Source: Nocardia sp. CC227C (lineage in GTDB: Bacteria; Actinomycetota; Actinomycetes; Mycobacteriales; Mycobacteriaceae). Taken from it: a DNA stretch of 64,000 nucleotides. Made by a program: the position numbers and the translations under genes. Below are positions 8,273 through 16,311 of the stretch, in pieces (the stretch's first letter is position 1; every line of letters begins with the position of its first letter). The notes under the pieces were generated by a model. That model saw nothing but the letters and a program-made list of their open reading frames with translations. It ran no database searches and was not told the origin of the DNA. The stretch covers positions 95,452 to 159,451 of the forward strand of contig NZ_JASITE010000016.1 of the NCBI RefSeq assembly GCF_030767025.1, given 5' to 3'.

Positions 8273-9063
8273 TGCCCCGATTCGCACCCCATCCCGCGCG
8301 CCGACCGGCGCTGATCGCCGGAGCCTCCTCCGGCATCGGCGCGGCCACAGCGCTCACCCTGGCCGAGCTCGGCCATCCGGTCGCGCTCGGCGCGCGCCGG
8401 GTCGACCAGTGCGAGGAACTGGCGGGCAAGATCCGCGCCGACGGCGGTGAGGCCGTCGCCCATCGGCTCGACGTCACCGACGGCGCGTCCGTCGACGCGT
8501 TCGCGACCGCCGCCGAGAACGAGCTCGGTCCGGTCGAGATCGTCGTCTCCGGAGCCGGTGACCTGGAGTTCGGCCGGATCCACGCCACCGATCCGGATGT
8601 GTTCGACCAGCAGTTGCGCGTCCACCTCGGCGGTGCGCAGCGGCTGGCACACCGGCTGCTGCCCGGCATGATCGAACGCCGACGCGGCGATTTCGTGGTG
8701 ATCGGCTCCGACTGCGCCGATCGGCCCCGCCCCGGCATGGCCGCCTACAACGCCGCCAAGATCGGGGCGGAAACCCTGGCGCGCCAACTCCGGATGGAAT
8801 TGGAGGGCACCGGTGTGCGCGCCTCGGTGGTGCGGCCCGGCCAGACGCTCACCGGCATGGGGATGAACGCCGCGCCCGAGGTGGTCGGGCCGCTGCTGGA
8901 GGACTGGGTGAAGTGGGGCTTCGCCCGGCATTCGCACTTCCTGCGCGCCACCGATATCGCGGCCGCCGTCGCCGCCGTGGTCGGCACACCGCGCGGGGCG
9001 CATCTGGTGCTGGTGGAGGTGCAGCCGGAAGCGCCGCTCACCTCGGACGACGGGAGCCGGTGA
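8272..9063 (+). CDS. short-chain dehydrogenase/reductase (Rv0765c-like)
   Basis: 263 residues. The coenzyme motif GASSGIGAATA is near residue 18, GAR after strand two fits NADP(H), and the catalytic part reads IGSDCADRPRPGMAAYNAAK with Ser, Tyr and Lys in place. The N-terminal PHPARRP and C-terminal QPEAPL are strongly reminiscent of mycobacterial Rv0765c. Its ATG overlaps the P450 stop by one base (TAATG) and its stop overlaps the ferredoxin start, so P450, SDR and ferredoxin are made together. It probably oxidises the alcohol produced by the P450 (inference). Confidence 0.88.
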   Translation: MPRFAPHPARRPALIAGASSGIGAATALTLAELGHPVALGARRVDQCEELAGKIRADGGEAVAHRLDVTDGASVDAFATAAENELGPVEIVVSGAGDLEFGRIHATDPDVFDQQLRVHLGGAQRLAHRLLPGMIERRRGDFVVIGSDCADRPRPGMAAYNAAKIGAETLARQLRMELEGTGVRASVVRPGQTLTGMGMNAAPEVVGPLLEDWVKWGFARHSHFLRATDIAAAVAAVVGTPRGAHLVLVEVQPEAPLTSDDGSR

Positions 9064-9266
9064 TGCGTCTCGTCGTGGATCTCGATCTCTGCCAGGGGCA
9101 TGCGGTCTGCCAGGACGAGGCCCCGGAGCTGTTCGACGTGCCCAAACAGGGGCAGGTGCGGATTCTGCGCGCCGACCCCGGTGCCGATCTGGAAGCGGCC
9201 CGCCTGGCCGTCCGCTACTGCCCGACCCAGGCGCTGTCCCTGGTCGACGATCACAAGGAGCCGTAA
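9063..9266 (+). CDS. 3Fe-4S-type ferredoxin for P450
   Basis: 67 residues. Ligands are Cys10, Cys16 and Cys53 in the pattern CQGHAVC ... CP. The position that would hold the fourth ligand of a 4Fe-4S cluster is His13, as in the 3Fe-4S ferredoxins that serve actinobacterial P450s (for example the CYP51-linked Rv0763c). It overlaps the SDR stop and the next start by single bases. Its role is electron delivery from a ferredoxin reductase, which is not encoded nearby, to the CYP123-like enzyme. Confidence 0.93.
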   Translation: MRLVVDLDLCQGHAVCQDEAPELFDVPKQGQVRILRADPGADLEAARLAVRYCPTQALSLVDDHKEP

Positions 9267-9814
9267 TGCCTTTCCCCCGTGCAGAACTCGATGAGATGGT
9301 GCGCCGCTGGGTGGAGGAGAACCAGCGCTGCGAGGCCCTCGGTGACTGGAAGCCCTTGGCGCACTTCTACACCGAGGACGCCACCTACGGCTGGAACTAC
9401 GGCCCGCAGCAGGAATTCATGGCCGTCGGCCGCGACGAGATCCGCGATATCGCGCTCGGCCAGGAGATGTTCGGGCTGGAGGGCTGGACCTACCCGTATC
9501 AGGAATTCGTCGTCGACGACCGCAGCGGCAGCGTCATCGGCCTCTGGAAGCAGGTCAACGAGAAGCACCGGTCCGACGGGCGGCCCTACAGCCCGGAGGG
9601 CATCGGCGGCAGCTGGTTCCGCTACGCCGGGGACTTCCAATGGTCCTGGCAGCGTGACTTCTTCGACTTCGGCAATGTGTCGGCGCTGTTCGTGGAGATG
9701 ATGACCGACAACGCGCTCTCGCCCGGCATGCGGAAGCGCATCGAGCGGTCCGTGTCCGGGCAGCCGCTGCCCGGCTGGTATCCGGTCGGCAAGGGGCCGG
9801 TTCCGCAATGGTGA
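9266..9814 (+). CDS. NTF2/SnoaL-fold protein
   Basis: 182 residues with the cone-shaped NTF2-like pattern: a helical start (ELDEMVRRWVEENQRCEALGDW), FYTEDATYGWNYGP, an MAVGRDEI helix, and strands ending FRYAGDFQWSWQRDFFD. The family includes ketosteroid isomerases, dehydratases and polyketide cyclases. An NTF2-fold protein (Rv0760c) also lies near the mycobacterial P450 cluster, which fits an isomerase or hydratase role on a steroid-like intermediate, but no catalytic dyad can be assigned with certainty. The start overlaps the ferredoxin stop by one base (TAATG). Confidence 0.75.
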   Translation: MPFPRAELDEMVRRWVEENQRCEALGDWKPLAHFYTEDATYGWNYGPQQEFMAVGRDEIRDIALGQEMFGLEGWTYPYQEFVVDDRSGSVIGLWKQVNEKHRSDGRPYSPEGIGGSWFRYAGDFQWSWQRDFFDFGNVSALFVEMMTDNALSPGMRKRIERSVSGQPLPGWYPVGKGPVPQW

Positions 9815-11076
9815 CAACCGTTCCCAGCCGCTTCGACAGCCTCTCCCGCGCGGAGCTGGCCGTGCTGGTGCCGGAACTGCTGCTGTGCGGGCATCTCATC
9901 GACCGCTCCGGCATGGCGCACACCATCGCCGCCTTCGGACGCGAGGGGATGACGGCGGTCGCCATCGAGGAGTGGGCGCTGGCCAGCCCGGTCTACTCGC
10001 GGCGCATGCGCGAGGCGCTGCGCATTCCGGGTGACGGCGTGGACGCCGTCTTCAAGGCCATGCAGTTGGATATCGGCGCGCCACCGCAGTTCATGGACTT
10101 CCGGTACCGGGTGATCGACCACGACCACGGCGAATTCCATCTCGACCACTGCGGCGCGCTGGCCGATGTGGAACCCATGGGGGAGGACTACGTGGTGGCC
10201 ATGTGCCACCACATCGAGGACCCCACCTTCGACGCCACGGCGCTGGCGACCAATCCGCGCATCCGGGTGCGGCCCGTGCACCGGCCGCCGCGAGTGCCCG
10301 CCGACCGGCATCCGGTGTGCGCCTGGACCGTCACCATCGACGACGACCATACGCCGCCGACACCGCCCGCCAATGCCGCCCGCACCGCGAATTCCCGTGC
10401 GGCGCTGCTGGAATTGCCGCCCATCGACCGGGCCGGGCCGGGGCTGCACGACTACGCGGGGCCGCTGCTCGCCGATCTGCGCTTCGGCGACTTCTCCCGG
10501 TCGGCACTGGTCCGGATGGCCGACGAGGTGTGCCTGCAACACCACCTGCTGACCCTGGGCTTCCGGGTCGCACTGGCCGAGCGCGCCGACGAGCCGACCG
10601 CGCTGGCCATCGCGCGCAAGCAGTTCACCGGTATCGCCGGACTCACCGCCGAGCGCATCCGGCGCGCCCTGGATCTCGGCGACGACATGGCGGCACTGGC
10701 GAAGGTGCTGCGCCTGCATCCGGCCTGGAATCCGGCGGCCTACGTGGGTGTCGAGGTGGCGGTCGAGACCGTCGTCGGAGCCCAGGCGGTGGAACTGCGA
10801 CTGCGTCGTGACTGCGACGCCGTCGCCGACGGCGCGTGGCCCGCACTGCTCGCCCCCGACCATCTGGAACCCCTCGACGCCATGGCACGCGGCGTGAACC
10901 CGCGCCTGCACACCCGCGTGCGCGCGGCCGACGACGATCTGCTCGTCGTCGAGATAGCCATGGCCGCGACGCCGTTCCGGGAGGCGAGCGAGGTGGCCGT
11001 CACCCGGTTCAGCACCGGCGCGGACTTCACCTTCACCGAACACGGCAGCACCCCGCTGCCGCTCACCACCGGATAG
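9808..11076 (+). CDS. conserved protein of unknown function in catabolic cluster
   Basis: 422 residues, no family recognised with confidence. The ATG at 9808 overlaps the previous stop by seven bases. The C-terminal third (PAAYVGVEVAVETV...LRLRRDCDAVADGAWPALL...LEPLDAMARGVNPRLHTRV) looks like an alpha/beta domain. The middle contains several His/Asp/Cys-rich strands (YRVIDHDHGEFHLDHCGALADVEPMG, then VVAMCHHIEDPTFD) that could bind a metal, with His and Cys spaced as potential ligands. It is read with the P450/ferredoxin genes before and the FadD19-like ligase 18 bp after, so a role in the same pathway is likely. Confidence 0.7.
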   Translation: MVTTVPSRFDSLSRAELAVLVPELLLCGHLIDRSGMAHTIAAFGREGMTAVAIEEWALASPVYSRRMREALRIPGDGVDAVFKAMQLDIGAPPQFMDFRYRVIDHDHGEFHLDHCGALADVEPMGEDYVVAMCHHIEDPTFDATALATNPRIRVRPVHRPPRVPADRHPVCAWTVTIDDDHTPPTPPANAARTANSRAALLELPPIDRAGPGLHDYAGPLLADLRFGDFSRSALVRMADEVCLQHHLLTLGFRVALAERADEPTALAIARKQFTGIAGLTAERIRRALDLGDDMAALAKVLRLHPAWNPAAYVGVEVAVETVVGAQAVELRLRRDCDAVADGAWPALLAPDHLEPLDAMARGVNPRLHTRVRAADDDLLVVEIAMAATPFREASEVAVTRFSTGADFTFTEHGSTPLPLTTG

Positions 11077-11094
11077 ACCAGAAAGCGACAAGCC

Positions 11095-12708
11095 ATGGCG
11101 TGCAATTTCGCCGACCTGTACGAGCATTCCGTCGACGCCATGCCGGATCGGGTCGCCGTCATCCAGGGCGACCGGCGGCGCACCTTCGCAGAACTCGAGC
11201 GGCGCGCCAATCGGCTCGCCCACCATCTCGCCGCTGCCGGCGCCGGACCCGGCACCCATATCGGCTTCCTCATGCACAACAGCGTCGAGACGCTGGAGAC
11301 GCTGATCGCCTGCTTCAAGATCCGCGCCGTACCCATCAATATCAACTACCGGTACCGGGCCGACGAGCTGCGCTACGTCTTCGACAACGCCGACCTCGAG
11401 ATGGTGGTGCACCACCGCTGCTACGCGCCGCTGGTCGACGAGGTGCGCCCGCAGGTGCCGTCGCTGCGGCACGCGTTGGTGGTCGAGGACGATCAGGGCG
11501 GCGACGGGGTGGTGAGCACCTCGGTGCCCTACGAGCAGGCTCTCGAGAATGGTTCGCCGGAACGGGATTTCGGGCCGCGCAGTCCCGACGACCTGTTCCT
11601 GATGTACACCGGCGGCACCACCGGCCTGCCCAAGGGCGTCATGTGGCGGCAGGAGGACATGTGGCGCGTGCTCGGCGGCGGCATCGACTTCTACACCGGC
11701 GAACCCGTCGCCGACGAGTACCAGCAGTCCCGCACCGGCGCGGCGGGGGACCAGGCCATCTGGTTCATCCTGCCGCCGCTCATCCACGCGGCCGCCATGA
11801 TGCCCACCTTCACCGCGCTCTGGTCGGGCAATGCGGTGATTGTCGAACCGCGCTTCGATCCGGCGCGGGTCTGGCGGGTGGTGGCCGCGGAGCGGCCGCA
11901 GGTGCTGGTCATCACCGGGGACGCCATGGCGCGGCCGCTGCTGGACGCGTACCGGTCCGAACCCGCCGATGTCTCCGCGCTGTGGGTGATCGCCTCCGGG
12001 GCGGCGCTGCTGTCGCAGCCGGTGAAGAACGAACTGCTCGCCACCTTCCCCTCGAAGATGGTGTCGGATTCCATCGGCTCCTCCGAAACCGGCTTCGGCG
12101 GTATCGGATTCGCGCAGCAGGTCGACGATCCGACGCGCGGGCCGCGGGTGAATGTCGGCCGCGGGGCGATGGTGGTGGACGACGCCGGGCGGCCCGTCGC
12201 GCCCGGCGGTGCGGGTTGGGTGGCCAAGACCGGCAATGTGCCCATCGGCTACTACAAGGATCCGGCCAAGACGGACAAGCTGTTCCGCACCGTCGACGGG
12301 GTGCGCATGGTCATCACCGACGATCGCGCCAGGGTGGAGGAGGACGGCTCGGTCACCCTGCTGGGGCGCGGGAACATGGTGGTCAACAGCGGTGGGGAGA
12401 AGGTGTTCGCCGAGGAGGTGGAGGCCATAGTCAAGGCACACGAATCGGTGTACGACGCCATCGTGATCGGCGTTCCGCACGAGCGGTGGGGACAGCAGGT
12501 CGCCGCCGTGGTCTCCACCGCCGACGGGGGTGTGGATTTCGCGGCCCTCGAGCGGCACGTGCGCGCACATCTGGCCGGGTACAAGCTGCCGCGGCGGGTC
12601 TGGGTGGCCGAGACGGTGGTGCGCACGCCGAGCGGCAAACCCGACTATCGCTGGGCCAAGGAATACGCCGCGTCGCGCACGCCCGATTACGAGGTCGTAT
12701 CCCGGTGA
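11095..12708 (+). CDS. fatty-acyl/steroid-CoA ligase, FadD19-like
   Basis: 537 residues of an adenylate-forming enzyme. The ATP-binding loop YTGGTTGLPK is at 171-180, followed by GVMWRQEDMWRVLGGG, the A5 motif DSIGSSETGFGG, the hinge region near GRGNMVVNSGGEKV, and the catalytic Lys in PSGKPDYRW near the C-terminus. Residues around 154-200 (SPERDFG...MWR.ED..RVL.GG.DF.TGE) closely follow the pattern I know from mycobacterial FadD19, which activates C24-C27 sterol side-chain acids. It should therefore make an acyl-CoA from a carboxylated, perhaps steroidal, substrate formed by the P450 and aldehyde dehydrogenase steps. The Shine-Dalgarno is weak; coupling to the gene before is likely. Confidence 0.9.
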   Translation: MACNFADLYEHSVDAMPDRVAVIQGDRRRTFAELERRANRLAHHLAAAGAGPGTHIGFLMHNSVETLETLIACFKIRAVPININYRYRADELRYVFDNADLEMVVHHRCYAPLVDEVRPQVPSLRHALVVEDDQGGDGVVSTSVPYEQALENGSPERDFGPRSPDDLFLMYTGGTTGLPKGVMWRQEDMWRVLGGGIDFYTGEPVADEYQQSRTGAAGDQAIWFILPPLIHAAAMMPTFTALWSGNAVIVEPRFDPARVWRVVAAERPQVLVITGDAMARPLLDAYRSEPADVSALWVIASGAALLSQPVKNELLATFPSKMVSDSIGSSETGFGGIGFAQQVDDPTRGPRVNVGRGAMVVDDAGRPVAPGGAGWVAKTGNVPIGYYKDPAKTDKLFRTVDGVRMVITDDRARVEEDGSVTLLGRGNMVVNSGGEKVFAEEVEAIVKAHESVYDAIVIGVPHERWGQQVAAVVSTADGGVDFAALERHVRAHLAGYKLPRRVWVAETVVRTPSGKPDYRWAKEYAASRTPDYEVVSR

Positions 12709-12744
12709 TCGGGATACATGTCCGGAACCCTGTACGAGAGCAAT

Positions 12745-12758
12745 GAGAACCTGTTCTA
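12745..12758. promoter_or_regulatory. KstR-like site overlapping the promoter of the 12767 gene
   Basis: GAGAACCTGTTCTA contains the perfect inverted repeat AGAAC-CT-GTTCT and matches TNNAACNNGTTNNA except for the first base. It ends 8 nt before the ATG at 12767 and overlaps the likely -10 box (TCTAAT) of a leaderless promoter, an ideal position for repression. Confidence 0.6.
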
Positions 12759-12766
12759 ATTCCATT

Positions 12767-13477
12767 ATGGTGGAGGCCCATACCGTTCTCGGCGAACAAG
12801 TCCGCATACCGGTGCAGATCCGCGCGGCGGACGCCGGTTCCGCACTCTTCCCGGTCGACGCCGGGGCGGCCCGGCTGCTGCTCGCGGCCACCGGGCTGGA
12901 ACCGGTTACCGTGCTCGGCCGGGCGCTGTGCAACCTCGCCTTCGTGCGCTACGTCGACGGCGATCTGGGCCCCTATCACGAATTCGCCTTCTCGCTCATG
13001 GCGCGCCAGCCCGGCCGCAAGGGCAGCACCGGCGCGTACATCCACTGGCTGCCGGTGAACCAGAGCTTCACCTGCGCGGCGGGACAGGAGATCTGGGGCT
13101 TCCCCAAACTCATGGCCGACATCGACATCACGCCGACCCGGCGCGGTCATCGCTGTGAGGTGGCGGTGGACGGCCGGAAGGTCTTGGCGCTCACCGTTTC
13201 CGACGGCGTGCCCGCGCCCGGCGGTGCGGGCGGAGCGTCCATCGACGCCTACACCCACCGTGACGGCGTCCTGCGCCGCACCCCCTGGGTGATGAATCCG
13301 GGCGGGGTGCGCATGCGGCCCGGCGGCGTCCGCCTCGAACTCGGCGATCACCCCGTCGCCGACGAGCTGCGCTCGCTCGGGCTGCCCCGCTCCGCCCTCT
13401 TCGCCAGCCGAATCGGCTCGCTGCGAATGACTTTCGCCGACGCCACCACGGTACTGCCCTCCCGGGAGAACTCATGA
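12767..13477 (+). CDS. acetoacetate decarboxylase-fold protein
   Basis: 236 residues. The stretch AAGQEIWGFPKLMADIDI resembles the acetoacetate-decarboxylase superfamily core, where the Lys after GFP or GYP forms the Schiff base; only one Lys is present instead of the usual pair. HWLPVNQ precedes it and the C-terminal LFASRIGSLRMTFADA closes the barrel. The mycobacterial KstR regulon holds a protein of similar size next to EchA19/CYP142 (Rv3519), which may be its relative. The ATG at 12767 has no clear Shine-Dalgarno and a -10-like TCTAAT seven bases upstream, so a leaderless message is likely. It overlaps the next gene by ATGA. Confidence 0.65.
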   Translation: MVEAHTVLGEQVRIPVQIRAADAGSALFPVDAGAARLLLAATGLEPVTVLGRALCNLAFVRYVDGDLGPYHEFAFSLMARQPGRKGSTGAYIHWLPVNQSFTCAAGQEIWGFPKLMADIDITPTRRGHRCEVAVDGRKVLALTVSDGVPAPGGAGGASIDAYTHRDGVLRRTPWVMNPGGVRMRPGGVRLELGDHPVADELRSLGLPRSALFASRIGSLRMTFADATTVLPSRENS

Positions 13478-14244
13478 CCAAGACAGCACTCGTCACCGGT
13501 GCGGCCAGCGGCATGGGCCGCATGGTCGCCCAGCGCCTGGCCGCCGCGGGCCACACCGTCGCCGCCCTGGACCTCGATGGCGAGGGGCTCGCCGAGACCG
13601 CGCGGCGCTCCCCGAACATGCACACCTACACCTGCGACGTCTCCGACACCGATCAGGTGTTCGGCGTGGTGGAGAAGGTGCGCGCCGAACTCGGCACCCT
13701 CGACCACGTGGTGCACGCCGCGGGCATGTGCCACGTCCACGCTTCCGCGCTCGACCACGATGTGGCGCAGATCCGGAAGATGATGGACGTCAACTACATC
13801 GGCACCGTGAACATGTGCCAGGCCGTCATTCCGGCCATGAAGCAGGCGCGCACCGGCACCGTGGTGCTGTTCGCGTCGGTGGCGGGCTGGCTGCCCTCAC
13901 CCGGCATGGCGGGGTATTCGGCGTCGAAGTTCGCGGTCGTCGGATTCGTGGAGAGCCTGTCCTACGAACTGCGTGACAGCGGCGTGCGCCTGCTGGCGAT
14001 CTGCCCGCCCATGGTGGAAACGCCCTTCCTGGAGAAGGTTCGGAAGGAGAACGCCTCCGTCCTCGGCGGTGCGGGCGGCATGAGCCCGGAAGGCGTGGTG
14101 GACGCGCTCGAGCAGGCGCTCGCCAAGCCGACGAGTCCGCTGTTCGTTTTCCCGGGCCAGGCCAAACCCACCTACTACGCCCGGCGCTTCATCCCCGGGG
14201 CGCTGCGCAAGCTGGTCGCCAGCAAGGTCAAGCCGGTCGACTGA
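13474..14244 (+). CDS. short-chain dehydrogenase/reductase
   Basis: 256 residues. TGAASGMG near residue 8 is the coenzyme motif, LDLDG suggests NAD(H), NY at the end of helix four is present, and the active site reads FASVAGWLPSPGMAGYSASK with Ser, Tyr and Lys in place. The C-terminal half (FVFPGQAKPTYYARRFIPGALRKLVA) has a hydrophobic/basic end that may touch the membrane, as in several mycobacterial lipid-active SDRs. Its ATG overlaps the stop of the decarboxylase-fold gene (ATGA). A hairpin follows nine bases after the stop. Confidence 0.88.
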   Translation: MTKTALVTGAASGMGRMVAQRLAAAGHTVAALDLDGEGLAETARRSPNMHTYTCDVSDTDQVFGVVEKVRAELGTLDHVVHAAGMCHVHASALDHDVAQIRKMMDVNYIGTVNMCQAVIPAMKQARTGTVVLFASVAGWLPSPGMAGYSASKFAVVGFVESLSYELRDSGVRLLAICPPMVETPFLEKVRKENASVLGGAGGMSPEGVVDALEQALAKPTSPLFVFPGQAKPTYYARRFIPGALRKLVASKVKPVD

Positions 14245-14252
14245 GCACGCGC

Positions 14253-14282
14253 GGCATCCGTTCTGTGCTCCGGACGGATGCC
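14253..14282 (+). terminator. hairpin after the SDR gene
   Basis: GGCATCCGT and ACGGATGCC form a 9-bp perfect stem (14253-14261 with 14274-14282) and a 12-nt loop, nine bases past the stop at 14244. There is no U run, as is common for high-GC actinobacteria. Confidence 0.6.
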
Positions 14283-14292
14283 ACGCGTCGGC

Positions 14293-14323
14293 GCCGGGCG
14301 GCCTGGCTCGACAGCCGCCCGGC
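14293..14323 (-). terminator. hairpin after the ABC transporter gene
   Basis: GCCGGGCGGC (14293-14302) pairs with GCCGCCCGGC (14314-14323) around an 11-nt loop. It lies directly downstream of the leftward ABC transporter stop at 14332, back to back with the hairpin of the convergent SDR gene. Confidence 0.6.
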
Positions 14324-14331
14324 GTCGAACC

Positions 14332-16110
14332 TCAGACCGCGACCTCGTCGGCGAGGAAGCCGCCGGACTGGTGCTGCCACAGCTTGGCGTACGCCCCGTC
14401 GGCCCGCAGCAGCTCCGCGTGCGAACCCTGTTCCACGATCCGGCCGCGGTCCAGCACCACCAGCTGGTCCATATTGGCCACCGTGCTCAGCCGGTGCGCC
14501 ACCACGAGGGCGGTGCGGCCGGCCATCAGCTCCCAGAGCGCCTGCTGCACCAGCAGTTCGCTCTCCGAGTCCAGGGCGCTGGTGGCCTCGTCCAGCACCA
14601 GAACCGGGGCGTCGCGCAGGATGGCGCGGGCCAGCGCGACCCGCTGCCGCTGGCCGCCGGAGAGCTTCACGCCGCGCTCGCCGACCAGTGTCTCCATGCC
14701 CTCGGGCAGCGCGTCCGCGAATTCGGTCACGTGCGCGGCCTTGGCCGCGCGCATGATCTCCTCATCGGAGGCATCGGGCCGGGCGAAGCGGATGTTCTCC
14801 CGCAGGGTGCGGTGGAACATGGCCGGTTCCTGCGGCACATAGGCGATCAGCCCGCGCAGGTCGGCCTGGGTGATCCTGGAGATGTCCTGGCCGCCGATGC
14901 GGATCGCGCCGCCCTGGATATCGGTCATGCGCAGCAGCAGCTGGGTGATGGTGGTCTTGCCGCCGCCGGAACGGCCGACCAGGCCGAGCCGGGTGCCGGA
15001 CCGCACCTCCAGGTCCAGCCCCCGGAACAGCGGCCGCGCACCGGGGTAGGTGAAGTCCACCTTGTCGAAGCGCACGCCGGAATCCTCGAGGCGCAACGGC
15101 TCCGGGTCTTCCGGATCGCGTACCGCGGGTTCGCGCCGCAGCAGTTCGGTGAACTGCGCGGCCTCGGTGAGCGCGCTCTCCAGCCGCCGGTAGATCTGGT
15201 TGAACTGGAACATGATTCCCGTCGCGTTCCAGAAGTACGTGAACGCCACCAGCACCACTTCCACCCCGGCCTTGCCGCCCACCAGCCGCAGCGCCACCAG
15301 CAGGCCGAGCACATTGGTGAGCACGAACAGGGGTGCGACCACCGTGTCGATGCGCAGATTGGCGTAGTCCCAGGAGATCAGCGTCTTGCGCCGCTGCTCG
15401 GTGACCCGCCTGCGGTGCTCGGCGGCCTCCTGCGGTTCCGCGGCGAAGGCGCGCACGGTCTGCATATTCGACAGGCTGTCGGCAACGTGCCCCGACACCC
15501 GGGCGATGGCCTCCTCCCGGGCGTCCACCAGCCGCTGGCGGCGTTTCACCAACGGCGTGATGATCAGTCCGGTCGTCACGATCAGGCCGATCAGCACGAA
15601 GACCAGGCGCGGATCGTAGCGCCACAGGATCACCGAGGCGAAGATCAACGGCACCAGGGCGGCGAAGATATCGAAGACCAGCGTGTCCACGAACTGCTCG
15701 AAGCGGGTGGCGAAGCTCAGCGACCGCTTGGTGAGCGACCCGGCGAAATTGTCGTGGAAGAACGCGGCATCCTGCGCCAGCAGCCGATCCATGGCCTGGA
15801 CGTACAGTCTCTCGATGCCGAGCGCGTCGGTGCGGTTCAGGCAGTGGATGCCGATGCGCCAGCACACCTCCGAGGCCAGCAGCAGCCCCGCCACGCCCAG
15901 CAGATAGGGCGCGACCGTATCGAAACTCGTGTCACCGGTGGCGGCGATCCTGGCGATCAGCCAGGCCACCACCAGGGGTGCGATGTACAGCTGACAGATA
16001 TTGCCCAGCGCGGGCGCGAACAGTGCCGGCAGGGCGAAGCGCGGACGCTTCGCCAGTTCCCGGAAGTAGTAACGAAGGACCAGCCTGACAGCGGGGGCGC
16101 GGGTAGCCAT
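14332..16110 (-). CDS. ABC transporter half-molecule (fused membrane and ATPase domains)
   Basis: 592 residues. The N-terminal ~310 residues contain about six membrane helices (for example LYIAPLVVAWLIA, YLLGVAGLLLASEV, FAALVPLIFASVILW, VFVLIGLIVTTGLII, VLGLLVALRLVGG). The ATPase half carries Walker A GRSGGGKTT, signature LSGGQRQRVALARA, Walker B VLVLDEATS and the AHRLST switch His. It should work as a homodimeric exporter of the ABCB type. ATG at 16110 has AGGAGG three to four bases upstream; the frame is open further but the extra residues are Arg-rich and unlike a start. Substrate unknown. It lies inside the lipid-catabolic region but on its own promoter. Confidence 0.9.
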   Translation of the reverse strand: MATRAPAVRLVLRYYFRELAKRPRFALPALFAPALGNICQLYIAPLVVAWLIARIAATGDTSFDTVAPYLLGVAGLLLASEVCWRIGIHCLNRTDALGIERLYVQAMDRLLAQDAAFFHDNFAGSLTKRSLSFATRFEQFVDTLVFDIFAALVPLIFASVILWRYDPRLVFVLIGLIVTTGLIITPLVKRRQRLVDAREEAIARVSGHVADSLSNMQTVRAFAAEPQEAAEHRRRVTEQRRKTLISWDYANLRIDTVVAPLFVLTNVLGLLVALRLVGGKAGVEVVLVAFTYFWNATGIMFQFNQIYRRLESALTEAAQFTELLRREPAVRDPEDPEPLRLEDSGVRFDKVDFTYPGARPLFRGLDLEVRSGTRLGLVGRSGGGKTTITQLLLRMTDIQGGAIRIGGQDISRITQADLRGLIAYVPQEPAMFHRTLRENIRFARPDASDEEIMRAAKAAHVTEFADALPEGMETLVGERGVKLSGGQRQRVALARAILRDAPVLVLDEATSALDSESELLVQQALWELMAGRTALVVAHRLSTVANMDQLVVLDRGRIVEQGSHAELLRADGAYAKLWQHQSGGFLADEVAV

Positions 16111-16311
16111 CCGCCTCCTCTCGAATCGTGTTCGAGCACAAGCCCCATCCTCCGAACAGCGCCGATCGGCGTCCCGGTGTGCCTGGTGGCCGGGACGCAT
16201 GCGAGAAGGGGGGATCCCCATGCTGCCCCGTGCGGCCGCCGGTCGGCCACCGAATTTCGGGAATGCCGATGCCGCCCGCCCTGTCCCTTTCTCGTCGCTG
16301 CGTCGAAACCC

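Noticed and set aside
9622..12933. 1103-codon frame on the minus strand
   Set aside because: Antisense to the NTF2-fold, unknown and FadD19-like genes; no domain in it.
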